From: Macrothele yani
Taxonomy: Eukaryota > Arthropoda > Arachnida > Araneae > Macrothelidae
Direction of reading: 5' to 3'
DNA: 64,000 nt
NCBI GenBank assembly: GCA_039090855.1
Contig: CM076990.1
Span: 199,893,232-199,957,231, forward strand
Shown here: piece by piece, positions 22,957 through 34,127 of the stretch
Numbering within the stretch: position 1 is the stretch's first letter
Layout: each line of letters begins with the position of its first letter
Made by a program: the position numbers and the translations under genes
The notes under the pieces: generated by a model
The model's input: only the letters and a program-made list of their open reading frames with translations
What the model was told of the DNA's origin: nothing
Databases searched by the model: none

Positions 22957-24250
22957 AAATGTGCCATCAGCCTTAAGGCTTGTCCTGCAAGAGGGAGATT
23001 TTCATACATCAAAACCTCCATTGAACTGTGGAGAGATAGATTCAAATTCATTCAATGAAGATATGGATGCACATGAAGATACAGATCTTGCATACGCTCC
23101 TAAACACTTAGACGAGCCCCACTTGATTAAGCAAAATGAACTGAATGATCTTGTTCGAGACCTACATCTTTCCAAACAAAAAGCTGAACTTTTAGTTTCC
23201 TGACGGCAAGAGTGAAAACTGCCAGCGAAGGGTACTGTGTGTGTTCAGAAATAGAAATTTGGGTCTATGTTCTTTCTATGAAATGCAAGACGGTATGCGT
23301 TTTTGTTCAGATATCCCGCGGCTAATGACAGAATTGGGAATGTCTCACAATCCTACAGAATGGAGTCCATTTATCGACTCATCTAAGGTTAGTTTAAAAG
23401 CTGTCCTTTTGTCCAATGGAAGCCAGAAGTTTTCCAGTAACACATTGCTGTAGGAATGCAGGAGACATGAAAGTATGGACAAAATTCTCACTGCAATACA
23501 ATATGACCAGTTTAGGTGGTCAATATGAGATGATCTGAAAGTGATATCACTCTTGCTCAGGCTTCAAAGTGGCTTCACCAAATTTTGTTGTTTTCTTTGT
23601 AAGTGGGACAGCAGGATCACAGCAGAACACTACAAACTGACAGACTGGCCTAAACGAGATGTTTTCATTCCTGGAGAAAGTAACATTCATCACAAACCCC
23701 TAGAAATCCCTCTGATCTACTGCTTCCACCACTTCACATCAAACTGGGACTGATGAAAAACTTTGTAAAGGCTATAGACAAATGTGGCCCAGGTTTCTTG
23801 CACTTGAAAAAGCACACATTTTCGCAATAAAGCGAGGCAAAATTCAAAGACGGCATCTTCGTTTGTCCTCTGATACGGAAACTATGGTGAGATTCTGTTT
23901 TTACCGAAAAACAAACAAAACAAAGCTCACCGCATAGCAATCTTTCACATCTGTGGTCAAAAGATTTCTGGGTAACCACAAAGAGGGCAATTACAAACAG
24001 CCGATTCACAACCTTCTGAAGAACTAAAAAAAACCTTGTGTGCTGGATTTCTTTAAAAATACATTCTCTATTCGCATCTGGACTTTTTTCCTGACAATTT
24101 AAGAGCAGTCAGTGATGAACAGGGAGAAAGGTTCCACCAAGGTATCTGAACAACGGAGGAGAGGTATCAAGGCAGGTGGGATTTCTCGATGATGTTCGAT
24201 TACTGCTGATTTTTTGCAGAAGAACAATATGACACATAAGAGAAAAAAAT
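22957..24250 (+). pseudogene. Broken arthropod repeat-family gene of unknown function
   Basis: Plus-strand frames can be chained across stops and frameshifts into one protein. Blocks are LIKQNELNDLVRDLHLSKQKAELL (23130-23200), SDIPRLMTELGMSHNP then FIDSSKVSLKAVLL (23310-23420), VISLLLRLQSGFTKFCCFLC with WDSR (23540-23620), KPLEIP (23695) and SHLDFFPDN-RAVSDEQGERF (24060-24135). I recognise this order as a multicopy protein family common in arthropod assemblies, probably encoded by a mobile element, but I do not know its function. The CFLC/WDSR block looks like a zinc-binding or nuclease-like motif; this is a guess. The copy is a pseudogene. Confidence 0.7.
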
Positions 24251-24874
24251 TAACTACTTGTACAGGTATATGAGTATGTGGGTATACATTTACATTTGTG
24301 GTAATATTGTTTACTCTTTCTTTTTTATTTTGCTGTCTCTCATGAAGCGATATATGAACACAGTATTTATACTTTGTAACACTAACTCTATAACTAACAA
24401 GACACATAAATGCTGTAATACATTACAATGTGAAGCAGTAATGTGTGAATCTTGCATTGTATATATGTACCTGGGAATATAACAAATGTTCATACACAAA
24501 AAACTGTGATTGAGAGTTTTTACAGTAATTTGAATTCAGCACCCCAAAATTAGTTAAAAACCACCTTATTTCACCCATGTTATGAAAACAAAGTTTTAAA
24601 ATGTTGTCTAGTGATATGAATCAGACTGACAAAGAAAAGAAAAAGCTTAACTTTTTCTGGGTGAAAAATCAAAATGAGCAGCAAGAAAGTGTGAACATGA
24701 CAGTGCATCAGCGAGGTGAAATTGTTCAATCTTATTAAACTGGAGCACACCACTATATTCACAATATAAAATTACTGAATTCAAAGCAAAACTGTTTTAA
24801 AAGACTACTTCAAATACATTTTTTCTTGGTGAGAAGAATTGGCAGGAGAGCATGTAACACACAAAACATTAAAG
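24251..24874. other. PEX1 intron, AT-rich, nothing recognised
   Basis: No motif or repeat recognised on either strand. Confidence 0.55.
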
Positions 24875-27355
24875 GAATTCCTGAAATTGTCATCATATGC
24901 ATAACTTAACGTTGAAAAATTATGAGCGGGACGTTTCAGTAGCGACTTCTACCTTCATCAGCCATGGAATGAGACGTGGTAAAAACGTCAGTTGTTGCCA
25001 GATTTCAAAATCGCTTTCCAAATAATAGGGATATTAAAAGGTGCGTCAGTATTGCAGGTGTTAGGGGTAAGGTAGATTTCAATGCTTTCGCGGTATCTGA
25101 GGGCATGACGATTGCTGAACGGGGCGATTTGCTTAACATTGTGTCAATCGGGAGCCACGGACGTATCGCTGATGGTTGAAATTTAAAGGGAGGTGGAAGG
25201 GCTACCTTTCTTAACATCAGCAATATGCTCCATCAAACGCCGGTTTATGCTGTGGTAAGTACTATCAATATAGTGGGTAACGCCTGTGTAAGTGTTGATA
25301 GGGATAGAGTAGACACCTTGTAAATCTAGGGGTTTATTGAGATCTCTGTCCTTAAGGATGAGTTTGAGAAGATGTGGAGGTGGTTTGACTGCAATCCTGT
25401 AGCCAAAAGACTTGAAAATAGAGCAAACTTTATGAGTGAAGAACAGGCTAAAGGGCAAAGTGCCAACAAACTGATGGGTGGTGGAAGGTTCAGGCAGTAA
25501 ACTAGATCTATTCTGTGATTCAAACCTCTTGATTAGTCTATGTAATAAGAGGGTGGAAAGCCATGCAATTTGCCAATGTTGATGATGTTCTGATATCCTA
25601 GTTGAAGAGCAGACAGAATGGCTGTTGCAAATAAGGTTGGCCCGGTGAATGTATGACTTTAGAGCAGACAGTTTGTATTTTCCAAAAGTGTGAGAATGGT
25701 AAGGGATGATATTATGGGTAGCAGAAGGTTTCCTGTAAACAGAGAGGCTAAGTGAGAAGTCTGGGTTGATGTTAACATCCAGAAAACTAATATTATTGTC
25801 AATCTGTTCTCAAGAGGAAAATCTTATATGCGGGAAGTTTGAAGTTATGGAGGACATGAGTTCAAACAGTGTTTTTGATGTGGCCAAATAATGAAGATGT
25901 CGTCCACATACACCTTAACCAAATGGTGAGTTTTAAGAGGGATGGGGCAATAATTAATGCTTCAATATTCTGCAAATAAATTTCAGCAAGTAAGGGGGAA
26001 AGAGAAGAACCCATTGGTACACCTTGTTTTTGTCGGTAGTAGATACCATTGTATACAAAACAGGAATACTTTTCCAATGAATCAAAACAGTCATAAAGAT
26101 CTTTGACCAGTTCTCCAGGAAGTTCTTGGTGCTATATTAGTTTTTTGACCATAAGCATGTAGGCATCAAAGAAAGGAACAGAAGGAAACAATGAATCAAT
26201 GTCAAAGGTGTACAGGAAATCTTGACGATTGATGGAACAAGGGAGTTTCTGGATATAGTCCTTGGTTGATACAACAGAATAAGGATGATTTCTTGTCAGA
26301 ACTTTGCAACATTTGACCAATTGCCTTTCGAGATGGACTGCAGGAGAAAAGGTGTTTTCAATTAATGGCCTAATGGGATGTCCAACTTTATGTAGTTTGA
26401 TCTGTAAGAACAACCGGGGAGTACGAAAATAAGCTGGGGGGGGGGGGGGGTGTCTCCTACGAAAGATTTCAGAGAAGATATTTTAGAAGGCTTACTACTA
26501 ACAGCTTTCACATAGTTTTTCAGTGTTGTCAGCCTTGAGTCTTGTGCAATTGGTTTTTTCCAGGAAATCAGCCACTTTGTTGTCCAAAGAATTCTTATGG
26601 ATGAAGACAGGACATCCTGCTTTGCAAACTGCAAGATTATTACACTGTGTAAAATTTATAAATTTCTTCAAAAAAGGAGGAAAAGTATTTGAGCCTTGGG
26701 GTTTGAACCTCAGAAATTGCAATAGCAGATTTTGCACGAATGATCGGTTGATGTGCGGGATCCGTGTTTTTGATCGCTGCTCCGGTAATGAAATAGTATG
26801 TGGTAGGCTAGGATTAGCAAATAGGAAAAAATTTGTGTCCATTGGCAAGTAGTTTATCAATTTCAGCAGGAACAGGCACAGAAGACAGGTTCACATACCT
26901 TGGAAAGTTGGTATCGGCAACCTTCGTGGGAGCCGAACTTAAGAGTGTTCTTTTGCATGGAGGCTAGGTGCTGAAACTTGTTTTCAAGTCTTTTGGTTTC
27001 ACAACTGTGAGTCCTGGATATAGTTTCATGAATTCGGATAAAAAAATTGTCCAGTAATGCTGGTTGGGTGGTGAAAGATAGAAATTGGTACCTGGTGTAA
27101 CACTTGAATTCCAAAAGTCGCGATGGAGGCACGGAGATCTCTGATAGCTGCGGAGAGGAGGCTAGGCTGGTGGTGGTACGGTCCAGAACATTCTTGCATC
27201 TTCCATGAAAAGAGGGTTTATGCACTTGAAAAGCAGTTGGAATAACCCTGGACCCCTAGCACTTAATGAGGAAGCAAAGTTGGTATAACACAATTTTTCA
27301 GTCGCTATGCGTTGTTTATAACATAACGTGGATAGAGTGATGACATCGTCCATTT
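24875..27355 (-). mobile_element. Penelope-like element PLE1a, inactivated
   Basis: Minus-strand frames give a Penelope-type reverse transcriptase joined to a C-terminal GIY-YIG endonuclease. N-terminal part: MDDVITLSTLCYKQ near 27353. Fingers and motif A: FLYTFDIDSLFPSVP (26165-26230). Motif B: GVPMGSSLSPLLAEIYLQN (about 25985-26040). Then VYRKPSATHNII (about 25730). The GIY-YIG domain is at 25200-25330 (GVYSIP, HYIDST, RLMEH); the YIG Gly is Asp here. The catalytic (Y)VDD box is damaged (RCMWTTS in the open frame). Many frameshifts, and a run of 12 G at 26438-26450. It is head-to-head with PLE1b at about 27356-27388. Inverted partial copies next to each other are a known habit of Penelope elements. 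Confidence 0.9.
24930..24961 (-). ncRNA. Candidate hammerhead ribozyme core in PLE1a
   Basis: Minus strand reads CTGATGA (24955-24961), a 17-nt stem-loop II (AGGTAG paired with CTACT, one bulged G), GAAAC (24933-24937) and GTC (24930-24932). Three bases before CTGATGA (TGG) can pair with the three after GTC (CCG), making a short stem I. The same core is in PLE1b. Hammerhead ribozymes are known in Penelope-like elements. Stem III would be very short, so activity is uncertain. Confidence 0.5.
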
Positions 27356-27388
27356 ACATTATCTCCACGTATTTGATTTATATTAACT

Positions 27389-28291
27389 CACAGTTGTGAA
27401 ACCAAAAGACTTGAAAACAAGTTTCAGCACCTAGCCTCAACGCAAAAGAACACTCTAAGTTCGGCTCCCACGAAGGTTGCCGATACCAACTTTCCAAGGT
27501 ATGTGAACCTTTCTTCTGAGCCTGTTCCTGTTGAAATTAATAAACTACTTGCCAATGGACACAAATTTTCTCCTATTGCTAATCCTAGCCTACCACATAC
27601 TATTTCATTACCGGAGCAGCGATCTAAAACACTGATCACGCACATCAACCGATCATTCGTGCAAAATCTGCTATTGCAATTTCTGAGGTTCAAAACCCAA
27701 GGCTCAAATACTTTTCCTCCTTTTTGAAGGAATTTAGAAACTTTACCCAGTGTAATAATCTTGCAGTTTGCAAAGCAGGCTGTCTTGTCTTCATCCATAA
27801 GAATGCTTTGGACAACAAAGTGGCTGATTTCCTGGAAAAAACCATATGCATAAGACTCTCAAGGCTGACAACACTGAAAAACTATGTAAAGATGTTAGTA
27901 AGCTTTCTAAAAATCTTCTCTGAAATCTTTCTTAGGAGACACCCCTTCCCCAGCTTATTTTTGTACTCCCGGTTGTTCTTACAGATCAAGCTACATAAAG
28001 TTGGACATCCCATTAGGCCATTAATTGGAACCACCTTTTGTCCTGCAGTCAATCTTGAAAGGCAATTGGTCAAATGTTGCAAAGTTCTGACAAGAAATCA
28101 TCCTTATTCTGATGTATCAACCAAGGACTTTATCCAGAAACTCCCTTTTTCCATCAATCGTCAAGATTTCCTGTACACCTTTGACGTGGATTCATTGTTC
28201 CTTTCTTTGATGCTTACATGCTCATGGTCAAAAAACTAATGGAGCACCAAGAACTTCCTGGAGAACTGATCAAAGATCTTCATGACTGTTT
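27389..28291 (+). mobile_element. Penelope-like element PLE1b, 5' part (interrupted by hAT)
   Basis: Starts at CTCACAGTTGTGAAACC, matching PLE1a from about 27005, so this copy is 5'-truncated. It reads SSEPVPVEINKLLANGHKFSP, TLITHINRSFVQNLLLQFL, then HKVGHPIRPLIGTTFCPAVN and FLYTFDVDSLF (motif A). Frameshifts occur near 27727 and 28210. It breaks off at GACTGTTT (28284-28291) where the hAT element is inserted, and resumes at 31090. Confidence 0.9.
28284..28291. repeat. 8-bp target site duplication, left copy (GACTGTTT)
   Basis: GACTGTTT at 28284-28291 and 31090-31097 flanks the hAT element. PLE1a shows the uninterrupted site (about 26088-26095 on the minus strand), which contains GACTGTTT once. 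Eight-base duplications are the hAT rule. Confidence 0.97.
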
Positions 28292-31089
28292 CAGTGGCGG
28301 CTAGTGGTTGAAAAAAATAGGTGAAGAGCTACAAGAGCAATATGAAAAGATATCTACTGTCTTCAATGAAAATCACTATATGAGGACTGACCTATTTTTT
28401 GTATATTAGATCAATTCTTCTTTCTTTTAAAGCTGCAAAGTTGTCATCATAGAATGGTTGTTTCTTCGTGAGCATCAATAAAATATCTTTCTGAATAGAA
28501 ATATTTGCCAAAGAAGCAAGTCTATCTTGAGAAATAGTGTTTCTTGAGTAAGTTTGTATTCTTTTAAGGCAAAAAAACTTTTTCCACTGACACACTTGTA
28601 CATGGAATGGTTAAAATGAGGGCAACCAATTTATAAGCTTCTGTAAAAATGTTTTTATCTTCATGAAGCACTCTAAGGAGTTCTTGAGTCGATATATTCC
28701 TTAATTTTTCGTTGGCATATACAAGACTCAGTTCGTTTTTAAAGCGCTGGAGTTTAGTAAATATTTTTCCGTAAAAATGTTGTAGAATTTCAACGGGTGA
28801 GAGGGAAAGCTTGAATTAAATTGTTCGAATTTGGTTGTGTCAGCAAGACAAACAAATTTAAGTTTTTCAGTCTTGAAATCTCATATCCATTTCCATAAGA
28901 ATGTGGTCTAAAATTTCAAAATACAATTGTTTAAAATTTTGAAAAATTGTTTTTTGTGTAAGAGCAGCATATTCCCGTTTAGATCTGCTTATTTCTGTGA
29001 TTTTGCTGGCTTTTCCAAACATTGTTTCAAATACTTCATCGTTCCTTTTATGACTCAAAATTTTACGAGTTTTTTTTTATTTGAATTACACAGTAGTTTA
29101 TGCTAGTGATTTTTTCGGCAAAAATTTGAATAATAGATCGGTGGGGCCAAACATTTCATTAAATACTATTGTTAAAAATGTAAATTCAAAAGTGTTCATA
29201 TCGTTTAAAAAACCCTTGGCAAGTTGAATTGATTTTTTTTTTTTTTTTTTTTTTGTCTGATTGTTCACTATTTGTCAGAAATTCGAATACTTCCTTCAAT
29301 TTATCCCAATCTTCAACAATTACACTTACCAACTTCGAAGTGGAGGGCTGTCGAGTTTCTGCTATGGTTGGTATGCGTCTTGCTGTTGTAGATGCGAGTG
29401 TATAAGATTGCTTCACTGAGGGGTGAAAAAACGAAGGAATTCCAGTGAGGCTTGAATAAAATATATCGCACTTTGAAATTTTAGAAAAATTCTGCTGTAA
29501 TATAAGGTTCAAACGATGTGCTAAGCAATGGACAAAAACAGCTTCAAAAGCTTTATCCTTGATTTTTTCTGGAGCTCATTCAAGTGTCCAGACATTACAC
29601 TTGCCCCATCATAACATTGTCCTATTAATTTGTGTTGATAATAGAATTATTCCAAAATTTTGTCTAGCATTTTGTATAAAGCTTCTGACATTCGATCTCC
29701 ACTCACGTCGTGGAAACTCAAAACTCGCTTAGCCAATACACTTTCCGAATCAACAAATATTATTAAAGAGAACTGAGAAGTCCGATTTATGTCTGTGGTG
29801 TCATCTACTTGAATAGAAAAGCATTGAACTTCATTTATTTCATTTTTAATGTGATCGTTTATATATTCAGAAATACATCAATTAATTAATTTTGAATAGT
29901 TTTGGAGGCACCTGTGAAGACATTTTTTATCTTTTCGTATTGATTTTGAATTTCTAAAGGACTTCTTGATATCAACAATGAAAGTAATTCCTTGAAATTT
30001 CCACGATTTATTGAGTCCATGCTTTCCTTATGGCCACAGAATGCTAGTTCTTGTTTGCTCAAATATAACACTGCATCAACCACTGTCTGCAGGAAAACTC
30101 TATTTAAACAAAAGTCTTCGTTGAAATGCATTTTCAAAAGCCTAGCATTCTCCCTCAAAGCATCCGCAATGGTGTTCTGATGTTTTTCAAAATTCCTTAG
30201 CATTAACTCGCATTTCAGGTGTTTGCTAGAATCACCGTGTTTATGAAGCGAGCGTGTTATATTTAATAAATCTGAGAATCAGTCTTTATTCCACGTCGAA
30301 TGTTTATTACTAAAAAGTAAGCAGGGCCAACAAAATATTTTTTGTAACACAGAAGTACTACAAAGCCATTTATATTCAGTAAACCAACAATTTTTTAAAA
30401 TTAATATTGTAAGATTTACCACTCTTCTTGATTTCTTTTTTGGCAACAATTGTCAGTGAATCTGTCAGTCGTCGAAGTAAAATGTCTCTTATCTTCATCT
30501 TTCCACAGATTAAATGGAGTTTGTAATAAATTACAAACAATGTTGTTCACAGGATACATACTTTAATTAAAACTATCATTAACTGTTAAACTGTACACGA
30601 AACTACAGTAACAGCTAAACTGTTTGACAAATAATCACAAAACACGAAAAAACAAATCCCGTTTGGAAAGCATGTACCACAACACCGCAAGGAAAAAGCT
30701 CTAGTGGATTGCAAGGTACCCTGGGTGAACCATCCCGTTTCACCGTGACTTCCTTAGAAAGTCACGACTCCAACTGCAGAGCCTCGGCGCCGCAAGCTAA
30801 AACACTTCACTTGCGCGCTAGGTAGGGGAGATTAACGTCCCGGTTACCACTGCAACTCGGTCGGAAGCTGCAGACTTCCAAGGGTTTTCATTTTGGCTCT
30901 TCACTTGCACTGTTTTGCACACGAGGACTTGTTTTCTGTATTGAACGCGCTATGTGAATTGATATCTAATCAAAATTTGAGTATTTTGCAACACAAGAGA
31001 GGCAAAAAAGAATATATTATACAAATTACTGAATAAAACTTTCTTTTAAGTAAAATAGGTGAAGTGCTTCACCTGAAAAGCCACCACTG
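28292..31089 (-). mobile_element. hAT transposon (DUF4371/TTF type) inside PLE1b, inactivated
   Basis: 2798 bp with imperfect terminal repeats (CAGTGGCGGCT at left, CAGTGGTGGCT at right in inverted orientation) and a perfect 8-bp target duplication. Minus-strand fragments in order: an N-terminal part near 30450 with a frameshift; HQNTIADALRENARLL and FCGHKESMDSINRGNF (29886-30203); then CFSIQVDDTTDI, GQCYDGASVMSG, VHCLAHRLNL (29490-29830), the RNase H-like catalytic region; and at the C-terminus PCTSVSVEK, IQTYSRNTISQDRLASLA (28392-28600), the hAT dimerisation domain. Stops and frameshifts at about 29880, 29640, 29220 and 28585 make it dead. A long T-run lies near 29230-29253. Confidence 0.93.
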
Positions 31090-32312
31090 GACTGTTTTGA
31101 TTCATTGGAAAAGTATTCCTGTTTTGTATACAATGGTATCTATTACCAACAAAAACAAGGTGTACCTATGGGCTCTCCTCTGTCCCCCTTACTTGCTGAA
31201 ATTTATTTGCAGAATATTGAAACATTAATTGTTGCCCCCATCCCTCTTAAAACCCACCATTTGGTTAAGGTATGTGGACGACATCATTATTTGGCCACAC
31301 CAAAAACACTATCTGTTTGAACTCATGTCCTCCATAACTTCAAAATTCCCGGATATAAAATTTTTCTCTCAAGAACAGATCAACAATAATATTAGTTTTC
31401 TGGATGTTAACATCAAACCAGACTTCTCACTTGGCCTCTCTGTTTACAGGAAACCTTCTGCCACCCACAATATCATCACTTACCATTCTCACACTTTTGG
31501 AAAATACAAACTGTCTGCTCTAAAGTCATACATTCACCGGGCCAACCTTATTTGCAACAGCCATTCTGTCTGCTCTTAAACTAGAATATCAGAACATCAT
31601 CAACATTGGCAAATTGCATGGCTTTCCACCCCTCTTATTACATAGACTAATCAAGAGGTTTGAATAGCAGAATAGATCTAGTTTACTGCCTGAACCTTCC
31701 ACCACCCATCAGTTTGTTGGCACTTTGCCCTTTAGCCTGTTCTTCACTCATAAAGTTTGCTCTATTTTCAAGTCTTTTGGCTACAGGATTGCAGTCAAAC
31801 CACCTCCACATCTTCTCGAACTCATCCTTAAGGACAGAGATTTCAATAAACCCCTAGATTTACAAGGTGTCTACTCTATCCCTATCAACACTTACACAGG
31901 CGTTACCCACTATATTGGTAGTACTTACCACAGCATAAACCGGCGTTTGATGGAGCATATCGCTGATGTTAAGAAAGGAAGCCCTTCCACCTCCCTTTCA
32001 ATTTTAACCATCAGCGATACGTCCGTGGCTCCCGATTGGCACAATGTTAAGCGAATCACCCCGTTCAGCAATCGGCATGCCCTCAGATACTGCGACAGCA
32101 TTGAAATCTACCTTACTATTAACATCTGCAATACTGATGCACCTTTTAACATCCCTATTATTTGGAAAGCGATTTTGAAATCTGGCAACAACTGACGCTT
32201 TTACCATGTGTCTCATTCCATGGCTGATGAAGGTAGAAATCGCTACTGAAACGTCCCACTCATAATTTTTCAACATAACTTACGCATGTGATGACGATTT
32301 CAAGAATTATTT
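31090..32312 (+). mobile_element. Penelope-like element PLE1b, 3' part
   Basis: Continues PLE1b after the hAT insertion: DSLEKYSCFVYNGIYYQQKQ, GVPMGSPLSPLLAEIYLQN (motif B), RYVDDIIIWPHQKHYL with the catalytic YVDD at 31271-31282, FLDVNIKPDFSLGL, VYRKPSATHNIIT, then the linker and an intact-looking GIY-YIG domain (GVYSIPINTYTGVTHYIGS, INRRLMEHIADVKK; 31868-31990). Frameshifts near 31225, 31580 and 31665 break the ORF. The end is set where similarity to PLE1a stops (GATGACGATTTCAAGAATT). Confidence 0.92.
32224..32255 (+). ncRNA. Candidate hammerhead ribozyme core in PLE1b
   Basis: CTGATGA (32224-32230), a 17-nt stem-loop II (32231-32247), GAAAC (32248-32252) and GTC (32253-32255), with TGG before and CCA after able to pair as stem I. 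It is located about 30 bp after the end of the GIY-YIG reading frame. The core is identical to that of PLE1a except for one loop base (AAATCG versus AAGTCG). Confidence 0.5.
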
Positions 32313-32314
32313 TA

Positions 32315-32735
32315 AACATTTTTCTTGTTTTATTTTTTTACTTACAAGAACAAACTCAAGTTTCCTCTTGCAAGCAAGCCTTGCTTTCTTCTCAGCAAGT
32401 TTCACAGCCATATTTGTCTTACACTGACTCTGCAACTGTACAGTCAGTGAAACTATTACAAAAATTATCCATACAAATAGCATGACCGACATTCAGCTTC
32501 CCTACCATCAATTTTAACAAACTATATTAGCAGCATGTCCTCCCCCATCAAAGGAAGTCCAGTTGCCCTGTGTAACTGTGTAAACCAAAGCTTTAGTATC
32601 GTTCTATTAGGATATAAGTTTTCACCCCATATTTATGATGTTTTCCTTTCGTGCACTGCTTGAAAATCAAGCGGCATCTCCACAAAACCATTGATTCATC
32701 AATCGTAACTTCTTTTCCAGGGTAGTATATGCTAT
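32315..32735 (-). pseudogene. piggyBac transposase fragment, central to C-terminal part
   Basis: Minus strand reads YPGKEVTIDESMVLWRCRL, FKQCTKGKHHKYGVKTYI, YTGQLDFL and then GHAICMDNFCNSF and HKTNMAVKLAEKKARLACKR. TIDESM and YMDNFYNS-like blocks carry two of the piggyBac catalytic Asp residues. There are stops near 32600 and a frameshift near 32480. The N-terminal third is missing; the sequence joins LINE-B at about 32735. Confidence 0.85.
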
Positions 32736-34045
32736 TTATAAATATATTAAACAGCCATGGTAACATTACACAACATTGTCAGACTCCTGCTCCAATAGAA
32801 AAATATTTTGACCCCATTTACTTGTACACATGTTCTACTGCCAGAATACATGATTTTCACACTATTGAGTAGATTCCCAGTGATACCATATTTATACAGT
32901 ACCTACCCCAGAAGAGCCCTATTTACTCGATCACATAAGCTTTCTTTAAATCTATGAAGGCAGCAAAAACTTTACCAGACAAATACTGTTCAATCAAACG
33001 TACTGCAAAAATTTGGTTAGTGCAGCCCTTACCAGGCATAAAGCCACTCTGCACATCCCACACTTTCTCTGATATAAGACCCTGTACCTTATCAAAAACA
33101 ACCTTTTCAAATACTTTCTCTGGCACACTCAGCAAACTGATACCATGAAAGTTCTGGCATTCAGTCTGATCACCCTTTCCCTTATACATGTACAAGGGAA
33201 CAATGATAGCATCCCTCCAATCCTAAAGGACCATTCCTAATTCCCAGCATAGCTGGCAAATTTCAGTTAACCAGTCAATTACAGAGTCACCACCATATTT
33301 CAACATCTCGGCAGTTATGCCATCAACTCCTGGAGCCTTACCATTCTGAAGAGATTTTAGAGCTTTACACACTTCTCCTAAGATCCCTCCTGTGCTTCCA
33401 TCTCTGTGACATCTGCTTCTGCCTCAAAATCCCCTTTGCTTTCATGATCTAATAACTCACAAAAGTATTTACCAAATCTTACTCTTAACTCATTGGGCTG
33501 CCATATCATTTCTCCAATCCTATTCTTCACACAACTTAGAATTTTATTTTTCTGGTCTTGTGTACCTCCAGAAAGATTTTTTCCAAAAAGCTAATTCATA
33601 CCTTTCCACTTTTTCCTTCCTATCTTTTATCTCACTCTGGCAAACCAACTTGGCTGCCTCACACTTCTTACAGCGATATTCATCCACAGAAACTACCTTG
33701 CAACATCCCCAAAGTTGCTTCTTTCTTTCCCTTAACTGCTTCTTTAATCTCACTGTTCCACCAGGCATCACCTCTGTTACCCACCATTGCAGTACCACAG
33801 ACCTCTTTAGCAACAGTGACAGTTCTTAAAATGTGCCCACTTCTTTTCTACATCCCTCTCATAAGACTTCAGCTCATTCAGTCGTTTTCTGAGCAATTTA
33901 GAGTAATGCCGATGTTCTTCATGGAGCCTTTCAACCTTTACTCTTTTCTTCAAAGGCCTGTTCTATTCCTTTATCCAGCCAACATTCAGTTTCACATGTG
34001 ACATTAACAAGTATTGATCAGAGCCAACATCTGTGGATGTGTGAT
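32736..34045 (-). mobile_element. LINE-B, inverted 5' segment (endonuclease end to reverse transcriptase motif B)
   Basis: Read on the minus strand: DVGSDQ near 34020 (end of an AP-endonuclease domain), RHYSKLLRKRLNELKSYERDVEKKW, KNRIGEMIWQPNE, then KGKGDQTECQNFHGISLLSVP (33180-33195), GFMPGKGCTNQIFAVRL, FAAFIDLKKAY (motif A, 32930-32960) and a decayed GVRQ-CVM-PWLFN block ending near 32736. Stops and frameshifts are frequent. The 3' half of the same element follows in the opposite orientation at 34128-34975. I have not fixed the LINE clade. Confidence 0.85.
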
Positions 34046-34082
34046 ACCAAAATGGGCAATACTGGTTTATGTCCTGGTAATG

Positions 34083-34083
<1 letters not shown>

Positions 34084-34124
<41 letters not shown>

Positions 34125-34125
34125 T
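34084..34125. repeat. (TG)n microsatellite
   Basis: About 42 bp of TG dinucleotides at the junction between the two LINE-B halves. Confidence 0.96.
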
Positions 34126-34127
34126 AT

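Noticed and set aside
26438..26451. Run of 12 G in PLE1a (also C-runs at 35848 and 51054)
   Set aside because: Homopolymers in dead elements; may be sequencing or assembly effects and show no function.
26523..26852. 109-codon plus-strand ORF in the PLE1a region
   Set aside because: Antisense to the Penelope reverse transcriptase; no independent motif.
24875..32312. PLE1a and PLE1b as a pair of long terminal repeats of a larger element
   Set aside because: They are inverted, both contain reverse transcriptase coding sequence, and no internal gag-pol region lies between them.
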